Source: Bacteroidales bacterium
GTDB lineage: Bacteria > Bacteroidota > Bacteroidia > Bacteroidales > UBA3663
Length of the DNA stretch: 64,000 nt
Direction: 5' to 3'
Assembly (NCBI GenBank): GCA_017548545.1
Contig: JAFYZW010000120.1
Location: 24,345 to 88,344 of the forward strand
The stretch's first letter is position 1. The number at the start of each line of letters is the position of its first letter. Below, one piece after another: positions 10,838 to 19,273 of this stretch. The position numbers and the translations under genes are program-made. Under the pieces are notes generated by a model. That model saw only the letters and a program-made list of their open reading frames with translations. It searched no databases and was not told the origin of the DNA.

Positions 10838-11659
10838 ATGCCAATGAAGATCATTGAGCAATATACCGAAGGAAAGTCCGCCACTACCCCATCGGAAGAT
10901 GCCGTAGTGGTGACTGCGTCTTATGCAGCAGTCATCGACGGAGCGACACCCAAGACTACCTTCCGTTATCCGGGTGGAGAGACTCCAGGACACCTTGCTG
11001 CACGGTTGCTGAGTGATGCTGTGCGCTCCCTGCCTCCTGACATTGATGCAGAAGAATGTACTACAAGATTGACCAAGGCTCTGCACCAAGACAATGTGTC
11101 GCCTTCCAATCGACCAATCGCTTCGATGGTCATCTATTCCGAATCACGACGCGAAGTGTGGATGATTGGAGATTGTCAATTTGGTTACATCGACGGGGAA
11201 AACAGTTTTCGCACAGTGACGAACACCAAACTTATCGACAAGGTACTTTCGGAATGGAGGCGAGACATTATACTAAGCTATCTGGACCGAGGCTGCATGA
11301 CTGCAGAAGAGATAGCTGCTGACGATCCCGGAAGGCGCATCATCCAGCACATCATCACCCACCAGGTGCGCTATCAGAATGCCAAAACGCCGAACCGCTT
11401 CAACTACACAATGCTGGATGGAGAACCCATTCCAAGACATTTCATCAAAGTATTCCCACTCCCTGCAGAGGTGCATAAGCTCGTCCTCGCCACCGACGGT
11501 TATCCTGTATTGATGCAGAGCCTTAAGGAATCGGAGAAGATACTCCTCCGCATGTTGCAGGAAGACCCACTTTGCATCGGACCCTTGCTCGCCACCAAAG
11601 GTGTGCAGCCAGGCAACAAGAGTAACGATGACCGCACATATTTGAGACTGGAAATATGA
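10838..11659 (+). CDS. PP2C-like serine/threonine phosphatase-fold protein
   Basis: A 273-residue cytoplasmic protein whose motif order matches metal-dependent PP2C phosphatases: an early Asp-Gly pair in AVIDGATPK (Asp34), a central IGDCQFG (Asp112), ATDGYP (Asp220) and a terminal NDDRT (Asp264-265). These acidic residues would hold the metal ions. The similarity is from motif pattern, so activity is inferred. Its stop codon overlaps the start of the next gene (ATGA), indicating translational coupling to a DNA-binding protein. ATG at 10844 is an equally plausible start. Confidence 0.65.
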   Translation: MPMKIIEQYTEGKSATTPSEDAVVVTASYAAVIDGATPKTTFRYPGGETPGHLAARLLSDAVRSLPPDIDAEECTTRLTKALHQDNVSPSNRPIASMVIYSESRREVWMIGDCQFGYIDGENSFRTVTNTKLIDKVLSEWRRDIILSYLDRGCMTAEEIAADDPGRRIIQHIITHQVRYQNAKTPNRFNYTMLDGEPIPRHFIKVFPLPAEVHKLVLATDGYPVLMQSLKESEKILLRMLQEDPLCIGPLLATKGVQPGNKSNDDRTYLRLEI

Positions 11660-12066
11660 AAACCAAGAAAGAAACGACCGAAACACCTCCCATACTCGTC
11701 AGGCTGCAGCAGTTCATGGATCACGAGAAACTCACGGCCTATCAGGTCAACAAGGATTCGGGGCTGTGCAAGGGGCTCCTCATCAATGCGTTTACCAATC
11801 AGCGGGGACTCACGACATCTACTCTCGAAGCCATCCTCAACGCTTATCCCCAACTCAATGCCAACTGGCTCATCGTGGGGCGAGGAGAGATGCTCAATCC
11901 CGAACCTGACGCCGCCGTTCCACCTTCAGTGACCGAGAAACATATCCAAAACTTGGATGAATTGAAGAAGCAATGCGTCGAGATGATCGAGACGATACAT
12001 CAGATGAAGAAGAAAGAACAGGAGGATGCCGACACTCGCTTGATCGACAGCCTGCTAAAAGGATAA
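11656..12066 (+). CDS. Repressor-like helix-turn-helix protein with C-terminal coiled coil
   Basis: A 136-residue protein. Residues about 15-80 look like an XRE/CI-type helix-turn-helix region ending in the phrase NANWLIVGRGEM, which closely resembles the end of the DNA-binding domain in phage-type and Bacteroidota transcriptional regulators. The remaining third is a charged helix (LDELKKQCVEMIETIHQMKKKEQ) likely to dimerise as a coiled coil. It overlaps the PP2C-like gene by four bases. No phage genes are nearby. Its target is unknown; phosphorylation control by the neighbour is only a hypothesis. Confidence 0.7.
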   Translation: MKTKKETTETPPILVRLQQFMDHEKLTAYQVNKDSGLCKGLLINAFTNQRGLTTSTLEAILNAYPQLNANWLIVGRGEMLNPEPDAAVPPSVTEKHIQNLDELKKQCVEMIETIHQMKKKEQEDADTRLIDSLLKG

Positions 12067-12073
12067 AACATGA

Positions 12074-12114
12074 TTTCGGGGGCTTTCCATAAGAGAAGTG
12101 GAAAGCCCCCGAAA
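12074..12114. terminator. Strong bidirectional terminator
   Basis: Fifteen-base perfect inverted repeat TTTCGGGGGCTTTCC/GGAAAGCCCCCGAAA with an 11-base loop, between the converging helix-turn-helix gene and fucO. A T-run follows on the plus strand. Confidence 0.9.
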
Positions 12115-12134
12115 CTCTTTGAAATAGACCTTTT

Positions 12135-13289
12135 TTACAAAATCTTCTTATAGAGAGCAACGATGTCGTCGCGGGTCACCTTGCGCGGATTGCCTGGTGT
12201 GCAGACGTCGGCAATAGCTTGGTCGGCCAGTGCATCGATGTCCTTCTCGAAGATACCAATCTCGCTGAGGTGCTGTGGAATACCCACTTCGATAGCCAGC
12301 GCACGCACGGCATCACAAGCAGCCTGTGCAGCCTCAATCTGAGTCATACCCTTCTTGTAAGCGCCCATTGCCTTGGCAATCTCTACATACTTCTCGCGGC
12401 AAACGGGAGCATTGAACTCCATGACAGTAGGCAGGAGGATAGCGTTAGCCACGCCGTGAGGAATGTTGTGGAGCGAGCCCATGGGGTGAGCCATGCCGTG
12501 AACAACACCGAGACCTACATTCGAGAACGCCATGCCAGCAACATACTGTGCAAGAGCCATACCCTCGCGGCCCTTCGGATTCTCTGGATCGAAGACAGCA
12601 AGACGAAGATACTTGTTGATAAGACGAATAGCCTCGATCTCGAACATGTCGCTGAGTTCCCAAGCAGCCTTTGTGATATAGCCTTCGATAGCGTGGGTCA
12701 AGGCATCGAGACCTGTAGCGGCTGTAGTGGCCTTGGGGAGAGAGTACATCAACTCGGCATCGACAATAGAGCAGCAGGGGATATCATTTGGATCGACACA
12801 AACCATCTTCTTGTGGGCCTCCTCGTCAATGATGACGTAGTTGATGGTTGTCTCGGCTGCAGTACCAGCTGTGGTGGGGAAACAGATCACGGGCACACTC
12901 TTGTGCTTGGTGGGAGCCACGCCTTCAAGACTGATCACGTCGCCGAACTCGGGATTGTTGGTCACAATACCGATACCTTTGGCAGTATCCATCGACGAAC
13001 CGCCACCAATAGCTACCATGAAGTCGGCCTTGGCGTCAGCAAATGCCTTTACACCATTCTTTACGTTGGTTACAGTAGGATTGGGCACTACATCCGAGAA
13101 GATTTCGTATGGGATGCCAGCCTCGTCCATGACATCGGTTACCATCTTGCAGACACCAAACTTCACAAGACCCTTATCGGTAACGACAAGTGCTTTCTTG
13201 AAGCCCAGACGTGCAACTACTGCTGGCAGCTCCTTGCGAGCACCAGCGCCAAAATAACTAAGTTCATTCAGGATAAAACGATTTACCAT
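12135..13289 (-). CDS. fucO: Lactaldehyde reductase, iron-containing alcohol dehydrogenase
   Basis: Group III iron-dependent alcohol dehydrogenase. It reduces lactaldehyde to 1,2-propanediol with NADH, the fermentative end of fucose and rhamnose breakdown. The 384 residues match E. coli FucO closely along their length as I remember that sequence (start MVNRFILNE, CVDPNDIPCCSIVDA, ATGLDALTHAIEGY, VHGMAHPMGSLHNIPHGVAN). GGGSSMDTAKG is the dinucleotide-binding loop, and the His residues of the HGMAH and NIPHG blocks are iron ligands in the family. It lies 50 bases after ligA on the same strand. Rhamnosidase genes occur 6 kb away, a possible source of the sugar. Confidence 0.9.
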   Translation of the reverse strand: MVNRFILNELSYFGAGARKELPAVVARLGFKKALVVTDKGLVKFGVCKMVTDVMDEAGIPYEIFSDVVPNPTVTNVKNGVKAFADAKADFMVAIGGGSSMDTAKGIGIVTNNPEFGDVISLEGVAPTKHKSVPVICFPTTAGTAAETTINYVIIDEEAHKKMVCVDPNDIPCCSIVDAELMYSLPKATTAATGLDALTHAIEGYITKAAWELSDMFEIEAIRLINKYLRLAVFDPENPKGREGMALAQYVAGMAFSNVGLGVVHGMAHPMGSLHNIPHGVANAILLPTVMEFNAPVCREKYVEIAKAMGAYKKGMTQIEAAQAACDAVRALAIEVGIPQHLSEIGIFEKDIDALADQAIADVCTPGNPRKVTRDDIVALYKKIL

Positions 13290-13339
13290 AAAAAGTGTTG
13301 ATTAAAGAATTGGTTAGATATAACGGTTAGTACCTTAAT

Positions 13340-15538
13340 TTATAGGTTGTATTTCTCATAGAAGTCGCGCTCGGAGATGATTTCTACGCCGAGTTGGCGA
13401 GCCTTATCAAGCTTGTTCTGTCCGGGAGCTTCGCCTGTAACCACATAGTTGACCTTACCACTCACCGAGCCAACATACTTTGCACCATGACCGGTAAAGA
13501 ATGCCTTGATGTCGTCACGTTTGAAACGATAGCTGGTGCCCGTGAATATCACCGTCATGCCTTCCAACGCATTCCCGAGCTTCTCGGCACCCTGATAATC
13601 ACGCTGGAACTGATAGTCGGGCGAGTCGATGCAACTGTAATCGCTGAGGTCGGCTTCGAGAATGTTTCTTGCCATGATTTCGCCAATGCCATCGATGAGC
13701 AATAACTCCTCGAAAGTTGCCGCACGGAATTTCTCCCATGAACCGAAATGCTCGGCAAGAAGTTTGCCGGTAATCTTTCCCACACCATCGATGCCAAGGC
13801 CTCCGATGATGCGGTCGAGGGTCAAGTTGCCGATGCTTTGTGCAATGCCTTCGAACATCAAAGTTACCGACTTCTCGGCATAGCCTTCGCCCAACTGCTG
13901 CTGAATGAACATGCGGTAATTGGGACAAAAGACATCGGGCTCCCAAGTGTGTTCTTCCTTTACAAAGACACGATAAAGATCATCGACCGAGGCAATGTTC
14001 AGCTTATCGTAGAGGTCGGCCAAGACGTTTGGGCCAAGGCCTTTAATGTTCGCACAATCCTTGCCGCACCAATATTCCAGACGCTGGATGGCCTGTTCAC
14101 GACAATGATGATTCGGACAGATCCAATATTCGCCCTTCTTGACGAGAGAGGTCGCGCAACAGGGACACAACGTGGGGAACTTGATAGCCTTGAGCTGCAC
14201 CTCCTCAGCTGCATTACGCAGGGCGTCGATGCCTGTCACCTGCGGAATCACCTCGCCAGCCTTCTGCACAAAGACATACGAGCCGATGGCCAAGTGGAGG
14301 CTGCGGATATAGGACTCGTTGTTCAACGTAGCACGTGCCACGACAGAACCGGAGATGGTCGTCGGCTCAAGTTCGGCCACAGGAGTGATATGACCAGTCA
14401 TGCCTACTTGGAAGGTCACGTCACGTATCACCGTGGATTGTGCCTCCTGCGGGAACTTACGTGCCTTGCACCAGTTAGGAAACGTAGTATTCAATCCCAA
14501 GTATTCCTGGTGCCGACGCTCATTTACCTTTACGACAACGCCATCACAATCGTAGGGTAGCTTACGACTGATGCGAACCTCGTTGAACGCATTGATGGCA
14601 TCGGTTAGCTGTTTCAGGTCGCTGAAAGCCTGACGTCCTGGAGTCTTGTAGTAATCAAAACCCAACCGTCCGAGCAGTTCGAGCGTCTTCTCCTGGCTGC
14701 TCAACACATCGTGTTGGAAGGCTTCGTCGGTCGAATAAGCCGCGTAGGCATTCACGACAAGTCCTCTCCGAGCGGTTACCTTCGGATCGAGTTGTTTGAG
14801 TGAGCCGCTGGCTGCATTGCGTTTGTTGGCGAACGGACGTTCACCATTCTTCTCCTTCTCCGTATTCAGTCGGTCGAAGGCTCCTTGAGGCATCAGCACT
14901 TCACCTCGCACCTCAAAGTAGGATGGCAATTGTAACTGTACTTCCGCATCGTTCGGCTCTTCGGCAAACAATTCATCGAATAGCGAGGGCTCCTTTGAAA
15001 CACCGATGGTTGCAGCCTTTCCGGTCTCATGGACAGACAATTTCAGAGGGACATTGCGTATCGTTCGTACATTCTCAATTACCGACTCGCCCTCGATCTG
15101 ATTACCGCGTGTCACGGCATCGACGAGCACTCCATCACGATAGACAAGAGAGACCGACAGTCCATCATACTTGGGTTCGTAGGTGAATGATATTTCGTCG
15201 TTGGGGAAGGCAGACTTCAACTTCTGGCTGGTCGAGAGCAACCATTCCTGCAGTTCCTCGTCACTATAGACGTTCTCGATACTCTGCATAGGGATGACGT
15301 GGCGATGCTTCTCGAAGGCACCTTGTATGTCCGAGCCGACACGTTGAGTTGGGCTATCGGGCAAAACCACTCCCGAAGCAGCCTCCAAAGCCTGCAATTG
15401 CTTGAACTCCATGTCGAACTCAAAGTCCGACATGGGTGGATCGTTCTCAATATAATATTTATAGGAAGCCCATGCCAAGGCAGCGGTCAAGCTGGCTTGA
15501 TCGTTGACGTCACGCTTGTTGAATTCTTCAAGTGTCAT
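13340..15538 (-). CDS. ligA: NAD-dependent DNA ligase
   Basis: Seals nicks in duplex DNA during replication and repair, using NAD as cofactor. The adenylated lysine is Lys123 in EPKYDGLSV. Next come the OB domain, a four-cysteine zinc finger (CPCC...CPNHHC), helix-hairpin-helix repeats and a C-terminal BRCT domain (GMTVIFTGTSYRFKRDD). At 732 residues it is longer than the roughly 670 usual for LigA. Part of the excess is an insertion of about 35 residues between VPLKL and FEVRGEV (near residues 170-210) that is acidic and Phe/Leu-rich. It starts 12 bases after the YhcH-family gene and precedes fucO. Confidence 0.97.
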   Translation of the reverse strand: MTLEEFNKRDVNDQASLTAALAWASYKYYIENDPPMSDFEFDMEFKQLQALEAASGVVLPDSPTQRVGSDIQGAFEKHRHVIPMQSIENVYSDEELQEWLLSTSQKLKSAFPNDEISFTYEPKYDGLSVSLVYRDGVLVDAVTRGNQIEGESVIENVRTIRNVPLKLSVHETGKAATIGVSKEPSLFDELFAEEPNDAEVQLQLPSYFEVRGEVLMPQGAFDRLNTEKEKNGERPFANKRNAASGSLKQLDPKVTARRGLVVNAYAAYSTDEAFQHDVLSSQEKTLELLGRLGFDYYKTPGRQAFSDLKQLTDAINAFNEVRISRKLPYDCDGVVVKVNERRHQEYLGLNTTFPNWCKARKFPQEAQSTVIRDVTFQVGMTGHITPVAELEPTTISGSVVARATLNNESYIRSLHLAIGSYVFVQKAGEVIPQVTGIDALRNAAEEVQLKAIKFPTLCPCCATSLVKKGEYWICPNHHCREQAIQRLEYWCGKDCANIKGLGPNVLADLYDKLNIASVDDLYRVFVKEEHTWEPDVFCPNYRMFIQQQLGEGYAEKSVTLMFEGIAQSIGNLTLDRIIGGLGIDGVGKITGKLLAEHFGSWEKFRAATFEELLLIDGIGEIMARNILEADLSDYSCIDSPDYQFQRDYQGAEKLGNALEGMTVIFTGTSYRFKRDDIKAFFTGHGAKYVGSVSGKVNYVVTGEAPGQNKLDKARQLGVEIISERDFYEKYNL

Positions 15539-15550
15539 CGTTCAGTATTC

Positions 15551-16189
15551 TTACAAGTAGTCTATTTTGATGACAATCTTGCGCGGGGTACACGGCTGCT
15601 TGCCGATGCCTGTCGCCTGATGGATGTCATCGGGGAAGAAGAGATAGAAATGCTTGGGATCGGAATCAATGACGAGACACTCTTCGGCTGTAGGAATCTT
15701 CTTCTTGTCCCAACCAAAATTCTGTACATCCTTCTTCTCGTTATATTCGTTACGCGGCTCAAGGCATTCGGGAGAATGTGTCAGATGGTAGCGCTCAGAA
15801 CCCGTCACATCCCACTGCAGGTCGATAGTGTGGCGATGTTGTTCCCATTGGCAGTTCTCGGGCGTACGCAACGACTGGTTCAGCACCTTCACGTAGGCAT
15901 GGCTCCACTGCATGGCATTGTTGCTCGGTTCCATCTTCAAAGGATCGACGCTGGCGAGCCAGGCGAAGATAGAATCCCACATGGCAGGAGCCTTCTGATA
16001 CTGCTCATAAAACGTCTGCACGTTGATGTGGTCGTAGGGCTTCACCTTGAATCCATTCTTCCATTTGCCTTTCTTGAACCATGCTTGAGCTTCGGTTGTA
16101 GCTGCCGGTTTGGCAAATGAGACCTCCTGAGCGACGGTCATACAAAGGCCAACCAAAGAAAGAACGAGAGTGAGGAAAAATTTTTTCAT
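15551..16189 (-). CDS. YhcH/YjgK/YiaL-family (DUF386) protein with signal peptide
   Basis: A 212-residue exported protein with signal peptide MKKFFLTLVLSLVGLCMTVAQ. The mature part carries the DUF386 pattern: HTIDLQWDVTGSERY, an acidic 'FYLFFPDDIHQATG' block and the terminal KIVIKIDYL. This cupin-like family includes the E. coli EbgC beta-galactosidase subunit and YhcH, associated with sugar or sialic acid metabolism. Most characterised members are cytoplasmic, so a signal peptide is notable. It leads a tight run with ligA, 12 bases downstream. Confidence 0.8.
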   Translation of the reverse strand: MKKFFLTLVLSLVGLCMTVAQEVSFAKPAATTEAQAWFKKGKWKNGFKVKPYDHINVQTFYEQYQKAPAMWDSIFAWLASVDPLKMEPSNNAMQWSHAYVKVLNQSLRTPENCQWEQHRHTIDLQWDVTGSERYHLTHSPECLEPRNEYNEKKDVQNFGWDKKKIPTAEECLVIDSDPKHFYLFFPDDIHQATGIGKQPCTPRKIVIKIDYL

Positions 16190-16223
16190 CGTACAAATTA
16201 GGGTTATGATTTATTTTTCGGAG

Positions 16224-16231
16224 CAAAGATA
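16224..16231 (-). promoter_or_regulatory. -7 element for the YhcH-family/ligA run
   Basis: TATCTTTG on the minus strand about 35 bases upstream of the start at 16189. No convincing -33 element at the usual distance. Confidence 0.6.
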
Positions 16232-16281
16232 ATGTTTTTTATTCAAAGTTGTATCGGCGAACGCAAAAAAATTAGTGTTTT

Positions 16282-16313
16282 TTTGTTTTGTTAGGAAAAA
16301 CCCATTATCTTTG
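16282..16313 (+). promoter_or_regulatory. Promoter of the ACT-domain gene
   Basis: TTTG (16282-16285), 20 bases, then TATCTTTG (16306-16313), matching the Bacteroidota consensus. It is divergent from the promoter at 16224. Confidence 0.75.
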
Positions 16314-16345
16314 CAGCGAAAAACCAACAAAAAACACTACACAGC

Positions 16346-16762
16346 ATGATTATAAAGCAAGTCAGTGTCAGCATCGAGGACCGCGTCGGTTCCAGCTGGC
16401 AGGTTTTCCAGACTTTGGCCGACAACCGCATCAACATCCTGTCTTATAGCATTGAGGACACCCCTCCTCAGGGCACCCTTCGTCTCATTGTCGATGATTC
16501 CACCAAGGCTGATGAGGTACTTCGCAAGGTCGGATTTCGCACACAACTTACCAATGTCTATTCGATGAATGTCCCCAACCACATCGGTTCGATGAGCCGC
16601 GTGCTGAAGTACCTCACCGAAAAGGAGGTCTCAATCGACTTCATGTATGTCTTCCAGTATATGGGCATTTCGCAGACAGTCCTGCATTCGCGCAACATGA
16701 AGCAACTTGAGTCGGTTCTCACACGTTATGAGCAAGAGCAGCTCAATCTGACATCCAAATAA
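16346..16762 (+). CDS. Tandem ACT-domain amino-acid-binding protein
   Basis: A 138-residue protein made of two ACT-like halves: beta-alpha-beta patterns at about 1-65 (QVSVSIEDRVGSSWQVFQTL) and 70-130 (YSMNVPNHIGSMSRVLKYL). ACT domains bind small ligands, usually amino acids, and regulate enzymes. In related bacteria such a stand-alone protein often sits beside a phenylacetate-CoA ligase; no such gene is present here. It has its own promoter. No terminator was noticed in the 183 bases after it, which instead contain the next promoter. Confidence 0.85.
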   Translation: MIIKQVSVSIEDRVGSSWQVFQTLADNRINILSYSIEDTPPQGTLRLIVDDSTKADEVLRKVGFRTQLTNVYSMNVPNHIGSMSRVLKYLTEKEVSIDFMYVFQYMGISQTVLHSRNMKQLESVLTRYEQEQLNLTSK

Positions 16763-16814
16763 GACAACTGTATAGGCTTCATAGTGGGGATTTAGGATTT
16801 TTTAAGAAGATATA

Positions 16815-16846
16815 TTTGGGTCATAGGCGAAAAATTCGTATATTTG
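16815..16846 (+). promoter_or_regulatory. Promoter of the 103-residue coiled-coil gene
   Basis: TTTG (16815-16818), 20 bases, TATATTTG (16839-16846). The implied leader of about 90 bases is long for this phylum and contains no obvious hairpin. Confidence 0.7.
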
Positions 16847-16945
16847 CACCGAATAATCACACACATTTATCCCATACTCTAGATGGGAAATCGTTGACGA
16901 AACCATTTATTGCTCTAATTACTTAATAATACTTTTTTTACCACT

Positions 16946-17257
16946 ATGAACAAGATCTACAGCGACCCAATTGAGAAAGCTCAGATGCTCATCGAGGGAC
17001 TCAAGAAAAACCGTTCCTATCTTGAAACCAAAGGCTATGACCTATCAGTCATCGAGCGTCTTGAAAAGGCTTGCGAGGAAATGGCCCGTGAAGGTGAGGC
17101 TGTTGCTGCTGAAGAGGAGGCACTCTCGAAGCATCGCATCAAGTGTCATGCGATACTCAATGGCCTGAAACGGGATTTGTACTCTGGCAAAAATGCCATC
17201 AAACTGATGTTCGACCAAGAGCAGTGGAATCAGTACGGCGTGCCCGACAAGCGCTGA
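16946..17257 (+). CDS. Small charged helical protein, function unknown
   Basis: A 103-residue cytoplasmic protein, almost entirely predicted helix and rich in Glu and Lys (IERLEKACEEMAREGEAVAAEEEAL), ending NQYGVPDKR. It resembles small hypothetical proteins of Bacteroidales. Its own good promoter and A/T-rich start region support expression. The following glycosidase gene begins 44 bases downstream in another frame and could be co-transcribed. No function is assigned. Confidence 0.7.
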   Translation: MNKIYSDPIEKAQMLIEGLKKNRSYLETKGYDLSVIERLEKACEEMAREGEAVAAEEEALSKHRIKCHAILNGLKRDLYSGKNAIKLMFDQEQWNQYGVPDKR

Positions 17258-17301
17258 TTAACAGACGTCTTTGGCAATGGATGGGACCAAACAATTACAA
17301 G

Positions 17302-19272
17302 ATGAAGATATCGCCCATCGCTATTGCAATCATTATCCTCAACCTATCCTTTGCCAAGGGCTGGGCTGAGGATTTTCGTATCTATGTGTCAAACGCCGGC
17401 AATGACACCTGTTCGGGAACACTTACCGAACCAGTTGCCACTCTCCAGCAAGCGCTTCGCATAGCACGACAGAAACGACGTATAGGATGGAATGAGGGGG
17501 CTATCGTCATCAGTCATCCCGACCTCAGCTTTCTCAGCGAGCCAATCCGTATCCGGCCTGAAGACAGCGGCACGCCCGAAGCACCGCTCATCATTAGTGG
17601 CCAAATGGGGGACGTATGGAACGAATTGAACGGTGCCATGCCTATTCTGAATTGGAAACGACAAGGAAAACTTCTTATAGCCGAAGTGCCCGAATGGAAT
17701 GGCTATCCCATCGACTTCCGCCAGTTCTATAGCCCCATCAAGGCAGTGCGTGCCCAGGATGTTCCCGTGGAACTTGACCCCGAGAAAGATGGGTACGAAA
17801 AAATGTCGCGCATCCTGAGTCTTGACAAAAAGCAACGCATCCTCTATGTTCCTGCTACACCAGCCATCCGTAAGATTGCACGTCAGGGCGTTGGTCATAC
17901 CGAGATGGTTTTGCATACGATGTGGTGTACCAATAATCTGCGCATCGAGACAATAAAAATACAGGGAGACTCTGCTGCCATTCAGTTCCATGAGCCTGAG
18001 GCGGACGTCTTCTGGGAACATCCCTGGCCCTTCCCCTTCACCGGAGAACATGCCTCCCCATTCTATCTCACCAATCACATGGCCTTGCTGGATGAGCCTG
18101 GAGAATGGTTCCACGACATCGGTTTGCACAAGCTGTACTACTATCCCCGCAATAAAGAAGAAGCAAGCTGGATGCTAGATCCCGAGTGGTTTTACCTTCT
18201 GCATCCTTATGTGCCTGCGCTCGAGAATATCCTTATCATCGAAGGCACGCCCGAACGTCCCGTTCACGACGTTCAAATAAAAAACATAACCTTCTCGGGG
18301 TCCACTTGGATGAGACCCTCAACTCACGGCCATGTGCCGTTACAGGCAGGCATGTATCTTACCGAAGGTTTCAAGCTGCGTCCTGCCATCGTCAGGCCCG
18401 ACCGCAACCACAAGCTCGACAACCAAGCCTACTGCGGTCGTCCTGCTGCCGCAGTTCGCGTACACAATGCCCAACGAATCGTATTTGACCGATGCACCTT
18501 CTCGGAGACGGCATCCACGGGCCTCGACTTCGAGGAAGGCACGTTGGACTGCATCGTGGCCAATTGTTCTTTTTATAATATAGGAGGTGCTGCCATTGTG
18601 GCGGGCTCATTCAGTCCAGAATCCTTCGAGGGACATCTCCCCTATTTGCCACAAGATTCCCGCCAGCTTTGCCGTGGACTCATCATCGCCAATAACTGGA
18701 TCGAGAACACGGGACTGGAAGATTGGGGCACTCCTGCCATCTCGGCCGGATGGGTCACCGATGCCACCCTTGCCTACAATACCATCCGAAATGTTCCCTA
18801 CACGGGCATCTCGCTGGGCTGGGGTTGGACGCAATCGCTCAACTGCATGAGTGGTAACGAGGTTTATCGAAACCGTATCACAAAATATGCTCGACACATG
18901 TACGACGTAGCTGGCATCTACACCCTCAGCGCACAGCCTAAGACATTTATCACCGAAAACGTAATCGACAGCATCTGCCATCCCTCCTACGTGCATGACC
19001 CCAACCATTGGTTCTATCTTTATACCGACGAAGGATCTTCGTTCATCACCGTGCAGGACAACTGGTGCCCTACCGAAAAGTTTCTGCAGAACGCCAATGG
19101 ACCCGGCAACACATGGAAGAACAATGGGCCAATGGCTGGCAACTCCATTCTCGAGAATGCCGGTTGCAAATATTGGCTTTTCGAAGAAGACACTCCAATG
19201 CCATCGATGAGTCTCGACGAAATCAAAAGCATTCGTCCATTTATCCAAACTCGAAAACCCCGCAAAGAATAA
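17302..19272 (+). CDS. Secreted right-handed beta-helix glycoside hydrolase-like protein (GH141-like)
   Basis: A 656-residue exported protein with signal peptide MKISPIAIAIIILNLSFAKGWA. The body has the pattern of Bacteroidota parallel beta-helix carbohydrate-active enzymes: an N-terminal 'YVSNAGNDTCSGT...ATLQQAL' block, then 'RPEDSGTPEAPLIISG', and later rungs such as RIVFDRCTFSETASTGLDF and NCSFYNIGGAAIVAG. GH141 is the closest family I know by architecture, acting on fucosylated or pectic chains, but the family call is uncertain. I start at the ATG at 17302, which gives the signal peptide; 17281 is an alternative, and any earlier start overlaps the previous gene. The rhamnosidase gene follows after one base. 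Confidence 0.7.
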   Translation: MKISPIAIAIIILNLSFAKGWAEDFRIYVSNAGNDTCSGTLTEPVATLQQALRIARQKRRIGWNEGAIVISHPDLSFLSEPIRIRPEDSGTPEAPLIISGQMGDVWNELNGAMPILNWKRQGKLLIAEVPEWNGYPIDFRQFYSPIKAVRAQDVPVELDPEKDGYEKMSRILSLDKKQRILYVPATPAIRKIARQGVGHTEMVLHTMWCTNNLRIETIKIQGDSAAIQFHEPEADVFWEHPWPFPFTGEHASPFYLTNHMALLDEPGEWFHDIGLHKLYYYPRNKEEASWMLDPEWFYLLHPYVPALENILIIEGTPERPVHDVQIKNITFSGSTWMRPSTHGHVPLQAGMYLTEGFKLRPAIVRPDRNHKLDNQAYCGRPAAAVRVHNAQRIVFDRCTFSETASTGLDFEEGTLDCIVANCSFYNIGGAAIVAGSFSPESFEGHLPYLPQDSRQLCRGLIIANNWIENTGLEDWGTPAISAGWVTDATLAYNTIRNVPYTGISLGWGWTQSLNCMSGNEVYRNRITKYARHMYDVAGIYTLSAQPKTFITENVIDSICHPSYVHDPNHWFYLYTDEGSSFITVQDNWCPTEKFLQNANGPGNTWKNNGPMAGNSILENAGCKYWLFEEDTPMPSMSLDEIKSIRPFIQTRKPRKE

Positions 19273-19273
19273 A

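Noticed and set aside
12219..13301. 360-residue frame opposite fucO
   Set aside because: The fucO frame has strong family identity; the opposite frame has no recognisable domain and mirrors codon bias.
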